From Thalassovita litoralis (GTDB lineage: Bacteria; Pseudomonadota; Alphaproteobacteria; Rhodobacterales; Rhodobacteraceae), in NCBI RefSeq assembly GCF_900182725.1, contig NZ_FXTO01000008.1, positions 1-64,000 of the forward strand: 64,000 nucleotides of DNA. The letters are read 5' to 3'. The position numbers and the translations under genes were made by a program. Position 1 is the first letter of the stretch. Every line of letters starts with the position of its first letter. A model generated the notes under the pieces. The model made no database searches, had not been told where the DNA came from, and saw only the letters and a program-made list of their open reading frames with translations. Positions 8,431 to 17,079 of the stretch are shown in pieces.

Positions 8431-9132
8431 TTAGGCTGACATTTGGTTGTGCTTGCGGGCGATGAAGCTTTTCGCGGTCTCCACCGCAACAGCCGCATCC
8501 CGGCAATAGGCATCAGCGCCGATGGCTTTGCCGAATTCTTCGTTCAGGGGCGCGCCGCCCACCAGCACGATATATTCGTCGCGCAGGCCGCGTTCTGCCA
8601 GCGTGTCGATCACCGTTTTCATATAGGGCATGGTGGTGGTCAGCAGGGCGGACATGCCCAGAATGTCAGGCTGTTCGCTTTCCAGTGCGCCCAGATAGGC
8701 ATCGACATCGTTGTTGATGCCCAGATCGACCACTTCAAACCCTGCGCCTTCCATCATCATGGCAACCAGATTTTTGCCGATGTCGTGGATGTCGCCTTTG
8801 ACGGTGCCGATCACCATTTTGCCCATGCGCGGTGCGCCGGTTTCGGCCAGCAGCGGTTTCAGGATGGCCATGCCGCCCTTCATCGCGTTGGCGGCCAGCA
8901 GGACTTCGGGGACGAACAGAATGCCATCACGGAAATCTGCGCCAACCACGGTCATGCCGCCAACCAAGGCCTCGGTCAGGATGCGGTAGGGTTCCCAGCC
9001 ACGCTCCAGAAGGATGTTTACACCTTCTTCGATTTCTTCTTTCAGTCCGTCGTAGAGGTCGTCGAACATCTGTTCGACGAGTTCTTCGTCATTCAGTTCG
9101 GACAGGATGATGTCGTCTTGATCTTCCGACAT
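8431..9132 (-). CDS. Corrinoid (B12-binding) methyl-transfer protein
   Basis: The 233-residue protein has the two-domain layout of methionine synthase and methylamine corrinoid proteins: a four-helix cap (about residues 15-100, with VPEVLLAANAMKGGM) and a Rossmann B12 domain starting VIGTVKGDIHDIGKN. The histidine in DIHDIG is the usual lower cobalt ligand. It has no methyltransferase domain of its own, so it must shuttle a methyl group between partner enzymes. The homocysteine methyltransferase gene at 10503-11516 on the same strand is a likely partner, and the DUF1638 gene follows. Trimethylamine or other methyl donors cannot be excluded. Confidence 0.9.
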   Translation of the reverse strand: MSEDQDDIILSELNDEELVEQMFDDLYDGLKEEIEEGVNILLERGWEPYRILTEALVGGMTVVGADFRDGILFVPEVLLAANAMKGGMAILKPLLAETGAPRMGKMVIGTVKGDIHDIGKNLVAMMMEGAGFEVVDLGINNDVDAYLGALESEQPDILGMSALLTTTMPYMKTVIDTLAERGLRDEYIVLVGGAPLNEEFGKAIGADAYCRDAAVAVETAKSFIARKHNQMSA

Positions 9133-9317
9133 ATGCGCGATTCCTTGATGGGGGCGGGGATTCCGCCAAGGGCCAGTATTTTTCCAGATTTCCGTCTTTT
9201 CCGGATATTACACTAGGCGGATTGCGACAGGACTGGTTTCGGTTCCGACTTATATGAAGGAATGTTGCAAAGGTGCATTGAAAAATCTTCACCAAGATTG
9301 TGACTTTGCTTGCGGAT

Positions 9318-9332
9318 GTTCCTGTTTTGTTC
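9318..9332 (+). promoter_or_regulatory. LexA (SOS) box upstream of the radical SAM gene
   Basis: GTTC-CTGTTTT-GTTC matches exactly the alphaproteobacterial LexA site GTTC-N7-GTTC. It ends 11 bases before the ATG at 9344 and lies between a TTGCGG (9310-9315) and CATAAT (9332-9337) that could be -35 and -10, so bound LexA would block the promoter. Confidence 0.75.
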
Positions 9333-9343
9333 ATAATCCGGGG

Positions 9344-10432
9344 ATGGATGACACAGAATACCATCAGATTGATGCCGAGCGGCGCAAGGCGCGCGGGGCG
9401 CTGACCAACCGGACCGGGCGGTTCGAGGGGCAGGCGCGGGTGCGGGTGTCTGATGGGTGGGAGATCGAAGAGGATCTGCCGCCCCTGCGCACAGAGGTGC
9501 GGGAAGAACGGGCGCGCAGCATGATCACCTATAACAGGTCGCCCGATCTGCCATTCGACCGATCCATCAATCCGTATCGTGGGTGCGAACATGGCTGCAT
9601 CTATTGTTTTGCACGGCCCAGTCACGCCTATCTGGGGCTGTCGCCGGGGCTGGATTTTGAAACGCGGCTGGTGGCGCGGCCCAATGCGCCAGCGGTGTTG
9701 GCGGCGGAATTGCGTAAACCGTCCTATCGGGTGGCACCGCTGGCGATTGGCACGAATACCGATCCCTATCAGCCGTTGGAACGGGATCGGGGGATCATGC
9801 GGGCCTGTCTGAAGGTGTTGCACGAATTTCGGCATCCGGTGGCGATTGTGACGAAGGGCACGCTGATCGAGCGTGATCTGGATATTCTGGCGGATATGGC
9901 AGCGATGGGGCTGGTGCGGGTTGGGGTGTCGGTGACGACGCTGGATTCCGGCTTGTCGCGGGCGATGGAACCGCGTGTGCCGGTGCCTGCGCGGCGGTTG
10001 GCCGTGATCCGGGCGCTGACCGGGGCAGGGGTGCCGGTGCGGATCATGACCTCGCCCATCGTGCCGATGCTGAACGATCACGAGATCGAGGCGTTGCTGG
10101 AAGCCGGAAAAGCGGCGGGGGCCGATGCGGCAAGCTGGATCATGCTGCGTTTGCCGCTGGAGGTGTCGCCGCTGTTCCGTGAATGGCTGGAGGAGGCGTT
10201 TCCGCTGCGGGCCGCGCGGATTATGGCGCGGGTGCGCGAAATGCACGGCGGGGCGGATTATTCCGCCCGTTGGGGGCATCGGATGCGGGGCGAAGGCGAA
10301 TATGCCCGGATGATCAGCGCCCGGTTCGCGGCAGCGGCGCGGCGACTGGGACTGGACGCGCCCCAGCCGCCATTGCGCTGTGATCTGTTCCGGGTGCCAG
10401 CGCGTCCGGGGGATCAGCTTTCGCTGTTTTAA
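9344..10432 (+). CDS. PA0069/SplB-like radical SAM protein
   Basis: The 362-residue protein has a radical SAM cluster motif CEHGCIYCF (Cx3Cx2C) in NPYRGCEHGCIYCFARPSH, and IGTNTDPYQP and VTKGTL segments of the SplB-like branch. Spore photoproduct lyase in that branch repairs a DNA thymine dimer, but the function of the PA0069 group is not established. The frame is open from 9254, yet ATG 9344 (MDDTEYHQID) follows GGGG and a LexA box and is the better start. SOS control supports a role in DNA damage. It is divergent from the corrinoid gene. Confidence 0.85.
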   Translation: MDDTEYHQIDAERRKARGALTNRTGRFEGQARVRVSDGWEIEEDLPPLRTEVREERARSMITYNRSPDLPFDRSINPYRGCEHGCIYCFARPSHAYLGLSPGLDFETRLVARPNAPAVLAAELRKPSYRVAPLAIGTNTDPYQPLERDRGIMRACLKVLHEFRHPVAIVTKGTLIERDLDILADMAAMGLVRVGVSVTTLDSGLSRAMEPRVPVPARRLAVIRALTGAGVPVRIMTSPIVPMLNDHEIEALLEAGKAAGADAASWIMLRLPLEVSPLFREWLEEAFPLRAARIMARVREMHGGADYSARWGHRMRGEGEYARMISARFAAAARRLGLDAPQPPLRCDLFRVPARPGDQLSLF

Positions 10433-10439
10433 AGCATTC

Positions 10440-10468
10440 CGCCAAAACCCTGAACACAGATTTTGGCG
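10440..10468. terminator. Inverted repeat between convergent genes
   Basis: CGCCAAAA (10440-10447) and TTTTGGCG (10461-10468) form an 8-bp perfect stem between the radical SAM gene and the methyltransferase gene that face each other. There is no long T run, so termination is plausible but weak. Confidence 0.4.
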
Positions 10469-10502
10469 AAGCGCAGCGCGATAAATGAGTGTGACGCTTT
10501 AA

Positions 10503-11516
10503 TCAGCCGCGACGACGGCGAGAGGTGCGGCGGCCTGCGCCTGCGTCTTCGCCGGTGCCATCAGAGGCCGAGGAGAAGCCACCCAGCTTAGCGGTGATGT
10601 CCTCCAGCGAGGGGCGGGGGCCACGCGGGCGTTCTGTCAGCGCCTTGTGCATGGCTTCCAGATGTTCGGGCATGGTGCCGCAGCAGCCGCCGATGATGGT
10701 GGCACCGGAATCGCGGGCCAGAACCGCGTATTCGGCCATCAGTTCCGGCGTGCCGTCATAATGGATATGCCCGTCGTGATATTTGGGGATACCGGCGTTG
10801 CCCTTGGCGATGATGGGCCGCTCGGTGCCGTGGGCGGCAAAACCCAGCACGGTGCGCAGCAGATCCGACGCCCCGACGCCGCAATTCGCGCCAAAGGCGA
10901 TGGGCGGGTTTGGCAGCTTTTCGACCATATCCACCATTGCGGCGCTGGTGACGCCCATCATGGTGCGCCCGGCGGTGTCAAAGCTCATGGTGCCGCACCA
11001 CGGCATATCGGCCAGTGCAAAGGCTTCGGCGGCGGCTTTGTATTCTTCGGGGGCGGAAATGGTTTCCAGCCACAGCACGTCTGCGCCGCCTTCTTTCAGC
11101 CCTTCGGCCTGTTCATGGAAAATCTCCACGGCGGCGGCGTGGGTCAGCGGACCCATCGGGGCAAAGATTTCGCCGGTCGGACCAACCGAGCCAGCCACAA
11201 CCACGGTGCGCCCGGACGCATCCGCCACTTCGCGGCCCAGTTCGGCGCTGATCCGCGACAATTCGCGCGCCCGTTTTTCCGCACCATGCAGCTTCAGCCG
11301 GGCCGCGTTGCCACCGAACGAGTTGGTCAGGAAAATATCCGAACCTGCATCCACCGCGAATTTGTACAATTTCTTGATACGGTCGGGGTGTTCTTCGTTC
11401 CACATTTCGGGGGCGTCGCCCGAGCTAAGCCCCATGTTGAACAGATTGGTTCCCGTTGCGCCATCGGCCATCAGCCAGTCACGGGTTTCCAAAAGGCGGG
11501 AAAGTGCATTGGTCAT
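10503..11516 (-). CDS. bmt: Betaine/B12-type homocysteine S-methyltransferase
   Basis: The 337-residue protein is a homocysteine-binding methyltransferase of the BHMT/MetH N-domain family. It has LMADGATGTNLF near the N-terminus and the zinc ligands: Cys in GANCGVG and the pair in IIGGCCGTMPEH. The C-terminal 30 residues are a low-complexity tail ending RRTSRRRRG. It could take methyl groups from glycine betaine directly, or from the corrinoid protein encoded at 8431-9132 as part of a split methionine synthase as described in Rhodobacteraceae. The methyl-THF-binding part of MetH is not in the window. Confidence 0.85.
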   Translation of the reverse strand: MTNALSRLLETRDWLMADGATGTNLFNMGLSSGDAPEMWNEEHPDRIKKLYKFAVDAGSDIFLTNSFGGNAARLKLHGAEKRARELSRISAELGREVADASGRTVVVAGSVGPTGEIFAPMGPLTHAAAVEIFHEQAEGLKEGGADVLWLETISAPEEYKAAAEAFALADMPWCGTMSFDTAGRTMMGVTSAAMVDMVEKLPNPPIAFGANCGVGASDLLRTVLGFAAHGTERPIIAKGNAGIPKYHDGHIHYDGTPELMAEYAVLARDSGATIIGGCCGTMPEHLEAMHKALTERPRGPRPSLEDITAKLGGFSSASDGTGEDAGAGRRTSRRRRG

Positions 11517-11626
11517 CGTCGGGTCCTTACAGATCGGCGTTTCGCGCGCTACCTGTCACGTTTGGGAAAAAAGGGCAAATTCATTCTTGTTGGGAAAAAT
11601 AGATGGAATTTGCCAAATCCCAAAGC

Positions 11627-11650
11627 AAAACGCGGCCCCGAGGGGCCGCG
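11627..11650 (-). terminator. Rho-independent terminator of the zeta-subunit gene
   Basis: A GC-rich stem, CGCGGCCCCGAGGGGCCGCG (11631-11650), is followed on the minus strand by TTTT and TTTG. It lies 28 bp past the stop of the gene at 11679-11990. Confidence 0.75.
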
Positions 11651-11678
11651 CTTGCGGTAATGTCTTCATCCCGAAGGA

Positions 11679-11990
11679 TTATTCCGACATCAATTGTTCC
11701 TGAGCCACTGCCAGCAGCTCGGCGCGTTTGGCGCGGATGGTGTCGGCGTCTGCCTTGCCTTCCAGATCGGCGGCGACTTTGCGCACCACATCTTCGTGAC
11801 CGGCTTCTTCGAAATCGGCGATGATGACGGTTTTGGCATATTCGGCAGCTTCATCGCCGGATTTGCCCAGAAGTTCAGCAGCCCACAGGCCCAGCATCTT
11901 GTTGCAGCGGGCTTCGGCCTTGAACTTCATTTCCTCGTCATGGGCAAATTTGTTTTCGAATGCGTTTTCGCGGTCGTCAAAGGTGGTCAT
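11679..11990 (-). CDS. F1-ATPase inhibitor zeta subunit (DUF1476)
   Basis: The 103-residue product matches the small helical zeta subunit that blocks ATP hydrolysis by the F1Fo-ATPase of Paracoccus and relatives. The inhibitory N-terminus MTTFDDRENAFENKFAHDEEMKFKA is typical, followed by RCNKMLGLWAAELLG. The frame is open further upstream, but this ATG (11988-11990) gives the family's start. It is divergent from purC and ends at its own terminator. Confidence 0.92.
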   Translation of the reverse strand: MTTFDDRENAFENKFAHDEEMKFKAEARCNKMLGLWAAELLGKSGDEAAEYAKTVIIADFEEAGHEDVVRKVAADLEGKADADTIRAKRAELLAVAQEQLMSE

Positions 11991-12157
11991 TCCAGTGTCC
12001 TCGGCTGACGTTGGTGTTGGGACTGATATGCCTGTATGAGGCGTTCGGCGCAAGGGGCAAGGGGCGATCCGGTCCAGCCTCTCTTGCGACAACCCCTTCC
12101 ATAGACTAAGAGGGCGCAAAACCGGGACTCATTCCCGGCCACAGCGACGGAGTAACC

Positions 12158-12916
12158 ATGGCACGGCGCAAGAAAATTTACGAAGGCAAAGCCAAGACCC
12201 TGTATGAAGGTCCCGAACCCGGAACCATTGTGCAGTATTTCAAGGATGACGCCACCGCGTTCAACGCCCAGAAAAAAGACGTGATCGAAGGCAAGGGGGT
12301 TTTGAACAACCTGCTGTCTGAATATTTCATGCTGGGCCTGAACAATATCGGCGTTCCCACCCATTTCCTGCGTCGTCTGAATATGCGGGAACAACTGGTG
12401 CGCTCGTGCGAGATTATCCCGCTAGAGGTGATCGTGCGCAACTTTGCCGCCGGGTCGATGGCCAGCCGTCTGGGAATCGAAGAAGGCACCCAACTGCCGC
12501 GCCCGATCGTCGAATATTGCTACAAGGACGACAAGCTGGGTGATCCGCTTGTCACCGAAGAACATATCGCCGCATTTGGCTGGGCCAGTCAGCAGGACAT
12601 GGATGACATCCTGAGCCTTGCACTGCGCGTCAACGATTTCCTGTCGGGGGTCATGTATGGCGTGGGCATCAAGCTGATTGATTTCAAAATCGAAATCGGC
12701 CGCGTGTATGAAGGCGATTATCAGCGGTTGGTGGTGGCCGATGAAATCAGCCCCGATAGCTGCCGCCTGTGGGATCTGGAAACTGGTCAGAAGCTGGACA
12801 AGGACGTGTTCCGCCGCGATCTGGGCAGCCTGACCGATGCCTATACCGAAGTGGCCCGCCGTTTGGGTGTTCTGCCCAAAGGCACCGCACCTGCCAAACC
12901 GACCCTGATCAACTGA
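12158..12916 (+). CDS. purC: SAICAR synthetase
   Basis: PurC joins CAIR and aspartate with ATP in purine synthesis. The 252-residue protein shows [14 protein letters not shown] at its N-terminus, [27 protein letters not shown] and [12 protein letters not shown], all typical. The purS gene follows after 25 bp with a GGAAAG ribosome-binding site, so purC-purS-purQ is one unit. It diverges from the ATPase zeta gene. Confidence 0.97.
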   Translation: MARRKKIYEGKAKTLYEGPEPGTIVQYFKDDATAFNAQKKDVIEGKGVLNNLLSEYFMLGLNNIGVPTHFLRRLNMREQLVRSCEIIPLEVIVRNFAAGSMASRLGIEEGTQLPRPIVEYCYKDDKLGDPLVTEEHIAAFGWASQQDMDDILSLALRVNDFLSGVMYGVGIKLIDFKIEIGRVYEGDYQRLVVADEISPDSCRLWDLETGQKLDKDVFRRDLGSLTDAYTEVARRLGVLPKGTAPAKPTLIN

Positions 12917-12941
12917 TCGACCCAGAGTAAGGAAAGACACG

Positions 12942-13172
12942 ATGAAAGCTCGCGTTCATGTCATGCTGAAGAACGGCGTTCTGGACCCGCAAGGCGAGGC
13001 CGTGCGTCACGCGCTGGGGTCGCTGGGGTTTGACGGGGTAAACGGTGTGCGTCAGGGCAAGGTGATCGAACTGGATCTGGCCGATGGCACCACCGAAGAT
13101 ACCGTCAAAGAGATGTGCGAGAAGCTGTTGGCGAATACCGTCATCGAAAGCTACTCGATCGAACTGAACTGA
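12942..13172 (+). CDS. purS: FGAM synthase subunit PurS
   Basis: PurS is the small subunit of the three-part FGAM synthase (PurS, PurQ, PurL). The 76-residue product has the usual pattern VMLKNGVLDPQGEAVRHALGSLG and ends in the VIESYSIEL strand. purQ follows 21 bp later. purL is not the next gene here. Confidence 0.95.
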   Translation: MKARVHVMLKNGVLDPQGEAVRHALGSLGFDGVNGVRQGKVIELDLADGTTEDTVKEMCEKLLANTVIESYSIELN

Positions 13173-13193
13173 TCCCGGACAGGAGCCAGAGCC

Positions 13194-13862
13194 ATGAAAG
13201 CCGCCGTTGTCGTATTCCCCGGATCGAATTGTGACCGCGATCTTGCTGTCGCCTTTGAACGCGCCGGTGCCAAAGTCAGCATGATCTGGCACAAGGATAC
13301 CGATCTGCCGGGCGATGTGGATATCGTTGGCATTCCCGGCGGGTTTTCCTTTGGCGATTATCTGCGCTGCGGGGCGATTGCCGCCAATTCGCCGATCTGC
13401 CGGTCTGTGGTGAAACACGCTGAACGCGGTGGTTATGTGCTGGGCGTTTGTAACGGGTTTCAGGTGTTGACGGAAACCGGGCTGCTGCCCGGCGCGCTGA
13501 TGCGCAACGCCAACCTGAAATTTATTTGCAAACCCGTTGGGTTGGAAGTGGCGACCGCCGACAGCGCCTTTACCGCTGGCTATGAAAAGGGGCAGGTGCT
13601 GTCGATTCCGGTGGCGCATCACGATGGCAATTACAATGCCGACTCTGAATTGCTGGCCCGTCTGAACGGCGAAGACCGCGTGGCGTTTCGGTATACGGAC
13701 AACCCGAACGGGTCGGTCGATTCGATTGCGGGTGTGTTGTCGGACAATCGGCGCGTGCTGGGCATGATGCCGCACCCGGAGCGGGCCGTTGACGAACGGC
13801 ATGGTGGCACCGATGGGGTGGCAATGTTCCGCGCGTTGATGGACCAACTGGTTACAGCGTGA
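13194..13862 (+). CDS. purQ: FGAM synthase glutaminase subunit PurQ
   Basis: PurQ releases ammonia from glutamine for FGAM synthase. The 222-residue class I glutamine amidotransferase has the nucleophile elbow GVCNGFQVL (Cys about residue 85) and the catalytic [10 protein letters not shown] near the C-terminus. A GGAG site precedes ATG 13194. PurL must be encoded elsewhere, since an unrelated histidine kinase gene follows. Confidence 0.97.
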   Translation: MKAAVVVFPGSNCDRDLAVAFERAGAKVSMIWHKDTDLPGDVDIVGIPGGFSFGDYLRCGAIAANSPICRSVVKHAERGGYVLGVCNGFQVLTETGLLPGALMRNANLKFICKPVGLEVATADSAFTAGYEKGQVLSIPVAHHDGNYNADSELLARLNGEDRVAFRYTDNPNGSVDSIAGVLSDNRRVLGMMPHPERAVDERHGGTDGVAMFRALMDQLVTA

Positions 13863-13897
13863 CTTGAGGCGGCCACGTCCCCGGCGTAATCTGGGGC

Positions 13898-15667
13898 ATG
13901 GCTGTGAAACCACGATCCCTTGTGAAATCCAACCGCGCCAGCACGATTAGCTGGCGCGTGCGTGTCGCGCTGCTGGTGCTGAGCGTGCTGGCCGTGGTCA
14001 CGGTGGTTGTGACCAACAACCTGCTGACGGATCGGTTTACCCAAAATACCCGTAACCGGGCTGAATTGCGGTTGGCGCTGTATGGCGGCAACTTGCTGTC
14101 TGAACTGCGCCGTAACGCCATCGTGCCGCAATTGCTGGCGCGGGATGCGGCGCTGATCGGGGCGCTGAATTCGGGCGATTATTCGCAATCCACGCAGCGG
14201 TTGATTTCCTTTGTCGATGAAATCGGCGCGGCGTCGCTGATGCTGTTGGACAAGGATGGGCGGGCCGTGGCGGCAACGGATCGCAACCGGCTGGGGTCGC
14301 AGCATCGGCAAGACCCTTATTTTCTGAATGCGGTGCGGGCCTCGGACACGGTGTTTACCGTGCTGCGGCGCGAAAGCGGCGGATACAGCTTTACCTATTC
14401 GCGCCGTGTCGAAAGCCAGGGCGCGGTGATGGGCGTGATTCTGGTTGAGGTTGATTTACAGAAGTTTGAACGCGCTTGGGCCGGGATTTCCGATGCGGTT
14501 CTGGTGACGGACAGTTCCGGCACGATCATTCTGGCAACCGAACCACGCTGGCGCGGCCAATCGGAGGCCGAGGCATTGCGATCTGATCCTGCCGACAACG
14601 CCATTCAGCGGGCCATTCAGGCCACAAGCGATTGGGCGGCTTTCCCCGCCGATGCCTATGTGCAGGGCGAAGCTGTGATGCGGATGGAAACCCGTATCCC
14701 GTTCCGGGGCTGGCGGATCACCAGTTTCACCACCTATGACAGCGTGCGCGAAAAGGTGAATGGGTTTCTGGCGCTGGAAATCATGGGATTCGCGATCCTG
14801 TTGGCGCTGGCCTTCTATTTCCTGTCTCGCAAAACGGCGCTGCGGATGGCGTTGTTTCAACGGGAATCGGCGGAACTTCGCGCGTTGAATGCGCGGCTCC
14901 AGCGGGAAATCGCCGAACGGGAACGGGTTCAGGAAACGCTGGCGGTGGCTGAACAGACCCTTGCGCAAAGTCAGAAACTGGCCGCTTTGGGGGAAATGTC
15001 GGCAGCGGTCAGCCACGAATTGAATCAGCCGTTAGCGGCGATGAAAACCTATCTGGCGGGGGCGAAGCTGCTGCTGAAACGTAACCGCCCTGACGAGGCG
15101 CTGTCGTCCTTTCAGCGGATTGACGACCTGATCGGGCGGATGGGCGCGATCACCCGGCAATTGAAAAGCTATGCCCGGAAAGGCGGCGATAGTTTCACCG
15201 AAGTGAACATGAATGACGCGCTTGCCTCGGCCCTGTCGATGATGGAACCGCAGTTAAAAAACAGGCATGTGCGCATCAACCGGGCGCTGCCGGTGCAGCC
15301 GGTTCGGGTGATGGGGGATCGGGTTCGGGTGGAACAGGTTATGATCAACCTGCTGCGCAATGCGCTGGACGCAACGCAGGGCGTGGACGACCCGGAAATT
15401 GACATCATTTTGGCCGCTGGCGAAACCGCAACGCTGACGGTGCGCGATAACGGGCATGGCATCGACAATCTGGATGCGCTGTTCGAACCTTTTTACACAA
15501 CCAAGCAACCGGGCGAAGGCGTGGGGCTGGGTTTGGCGATTTCCTCGGGGATCGTCAGCGACCTTGGCGGGCGGCTGACGGCCCGCAATGCCGAAGGCGG
15601 GGGGGCTGTTTTTGAAATGCAGCTACCTATCTTAACCAATGACACAGAAATAGAAGCGGCGGAGTAA
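13898..15667 (+). CDS. DctB-like sensor histidine kinase
   Basis: The 589-residue kinase has one membrane span at about residues 26-43, a periplasmic PDC-type sensing region to about 285, a second span (about 287-307), then a coiled linker, HisKA box with phospho-accepting histidine in SAAVSHELNQPLAAMK, and HATPase motifs NLLRNALDAT, DNGHGI and GVGLGLAIS. The architecture and HELNQPL box are those of DctB, which senses C4-dicarboxylates in rhizobia. No dicarboxylate transporter is nearby, so the ligand is not proven. It is followed 4 bp later by its response-regulator gene. Confidence 0.85.
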   Translation: MAVKPRSLVKSNRASTISWRVRVALLVLSVLAVVTVVVTNNLLTDRFTQNTRNRAELRLALYGGNLLSELRRNAIVPQLLARDAALIGALNSGDYSQSTQRLISFVDEIGAASLMLLDKDGRAVAATDRNRLGSQHRQDPYFLNAVRASDTVFTVLRRESGGYSFTYSRRVESQGAVMGVILVEVDLQKFERAWAGISDAVLVTDSSGTIILATEPRWRGQSEAEALRSDPADNAIQRAIQATSDWAAFPADAYVQGEAVMRMETRIPFRGWRITSFTTYDSVREKVNGFLALEIMGFAILLALAFYFLSRKTALRMALFQRESAELRALNARLQREIAERERVQETLAVAEQTLAQSQKLAALGEMSAAVSHELNQPLAAMKTYLAGAKLLLKRNRPDEALSSFQRIDDLIGRMGAITRQLKSYARKGGDSFTEVNMNDALASALSMMEPQLKNRHVRINRALPVQPVRVMGDRVRVEQVMINLLRNALDATQGVDDPEIDIILAAGETATLTVRDNGHGIDNLDALFEPFYTTKQPGEGVGLGLAISSGIVSDLGGRLTARNAEGGGAVFEMQLPILTNDTEIEAAE

Positions 15668-15671
15668 ACTC

Positions 15672-17006
15672 ATGTCGAAGGTGATGAAGATCGCCATTGT
15701 GGATGACGAGCAGGATATGCGTCAGTCGATCAGTCAATGGCTGGCGCTGTCGGGCTACGACACCGAAACATTTGCCAGCGCCGAAGATGCGCTGAAAATT
15801 CTGGGGGCGGATTATCCGGGGATCGTGATTTCCGATATCAAAATGCCGGGCATGGACGGGATGCAATTCCTGAAAAAGCTGATGGGCAGCGATAGCGCGC
15901 TTCCGGTGATCATGATCACCGGGCATGGCGATGTGCCGATGGCGGTCGAGGCTATGCGCGTCGGTGCATATGATTTTCTGGAAAAGCCCTTTAACCCGGA
16001 TCGGATGACCGAACTGGCGAAGAAGGCCACGAATGCCCGGCGGCTGACGCTGGACAACCGGGCGCTGCGCAAGGAATTGTCCGATGGCGGGCAGTTGATG
16101 AATAAGCTGATCGGGTCGTCCCCCATGATGGAGCGCCTGAAAGAGGATATTCTGGATCTGGGGCAGGCCGATGGGCATGTGCTGATTGATGGTGAAACCG
16201 GCACGGGTAAGACATTGGTCGCTCATGCGCTTCATGCCGTGGGGGCGCGGGCGGGCAAGAAATTTGTCCTGATCCCCTGTTCCGCGTGGGACGAAGATGC
16301 GCTGGCAAAGCGCCTGTTTGGTCCGATGATGCCCGAAGACAGCCAATTGCCTGCGGTCGAAGAAGCCCGTGGCGGGACATTGGTGCTAGAGGATGTCGAG
16401 GCGCTTTCGGATGCGCTTCAGGCGCGGTTGCTGAGCGTGATCAACGATCAGGGCAATCCGCCGGAAACCCGGATCGTGGCCATTTGCAATATGCAGGAAC
16501 AGGATCGCACCATCGAAGACGCCCTGCGCCCGGACCTGTTTTACCGGCTGGCAGCGTTGCGGATCACCTTGCCGCCGCTGCGCCAGCGTGGCGAGGATAT
16601 TCTGACCCTGTTCACCCGCCTGTCTGAACAGTTTTCCGAAGAATACGGCTGTGACGCGCCAAAGGTTTCCGCGCAGGAAGCCGCGCAATTGTTGCAGGCG
16701 CCGTGGCCGGGCAACGTGCGCCAGTTGATCAATGTCGCTGAACGTGCGGTTTTGCAATCGCGGCGGGGCAGCGGCACGATTACGTCCCTTCTGATGGCGG
16801 ATCATGATGACATGCAGCCGGTGATGACCACCGAAGGTAAACCGCTGAAGGAATATGTCGAAGCGTTCGAGCGGATGTTGATCGACAACACGATGCGCCG
16901 TCACAAGGGATCCATCGCATCGGTTATGGATGAACTGTGCCTGCCGCGCCGGACGCTGAACGAAAAAATGGCGAAATACGGTCTGCAACGGTCGGATTAC
17001 CTGTAA
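15672..17006 (+). CDS. DctD-like response regulator lacking the GAFTGA loop
   Basis: The 444-residue protein has a receiver domain with phospho-acceptor Asp in ISDIKMPGMDG (about residue 56), an AAA+ domain with Walker A GETGTGKT, and a C-terminal Fis-type helix-turn-helix (GSIASVMDELCLPRRTLNEKM). Where sigma-54 activators have GAFTGA, this protein reads KRLFGPMMPEDSQ, and the Walker B is LVLEDVE, not the usual LFLDEI. It may therefore not remodel sigma-54 RNA polymerase, or may act with another sigma factor, as NtrC of Rhodobacter capsulatus does. It pairs with the kinase upstream. Confidence 0.85.
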   Translation: MSKVMKIAIVDDEQDMRQSISQWLALSGYDTETFASAEDALKILGADYPGIVISDIKMPGMDGMQFLKKLMGSDSALPVIMITGHGDVPMAVEAMRVGAYDFLEKPFNPDRMTELAKKATNARRLTLDNRALRKELSDGGQLMNKLIGSSPMMERLKEDILDLGQADGHVLIDGETGTGKTLVAHALHAVGARAGKKFVLIPCSAWDEDALAKRLFGPMMPEDSQLPAVEEARGGTLVLEDVEALSDALQARLLSVINDQGNPPETRIVAICNMQEQDRTIEDALRPDLFYRLAALRITLPPLRQRGEDILTLFTRLSEQFSEEYGCDAPKVSAQEAAQLLQAPWPGNVRQLINVAERAVLQSRRGSGTITSLLMADHDDMQPVMTTEGKPLKEYVEAFERMLIDNTMRRHKGSIASVMDELCLPRRTLNEKMAKYGLQRSDYL

Positions 17007-17031
17007 GCCGCTGGCATAGGGCGGAAACGGA

Positions 17032-17064
17032 AAAGGGCGACCCGATTGGGCCGCCCTTTGTTTT
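17032..17064 (+). terminator. Rho-independent terminator after the DctD-like gene
   Basis: AAAGGGCG (17032-17039) pairs with CGCCCTTT (17052-17059), followed by GTTTTG. It separates this operon from the convergent glycerophosphodiesterase gene. Confidence 0.75.
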
Positions 17065-17079
17065 GTCGCAAGGCGGGGA

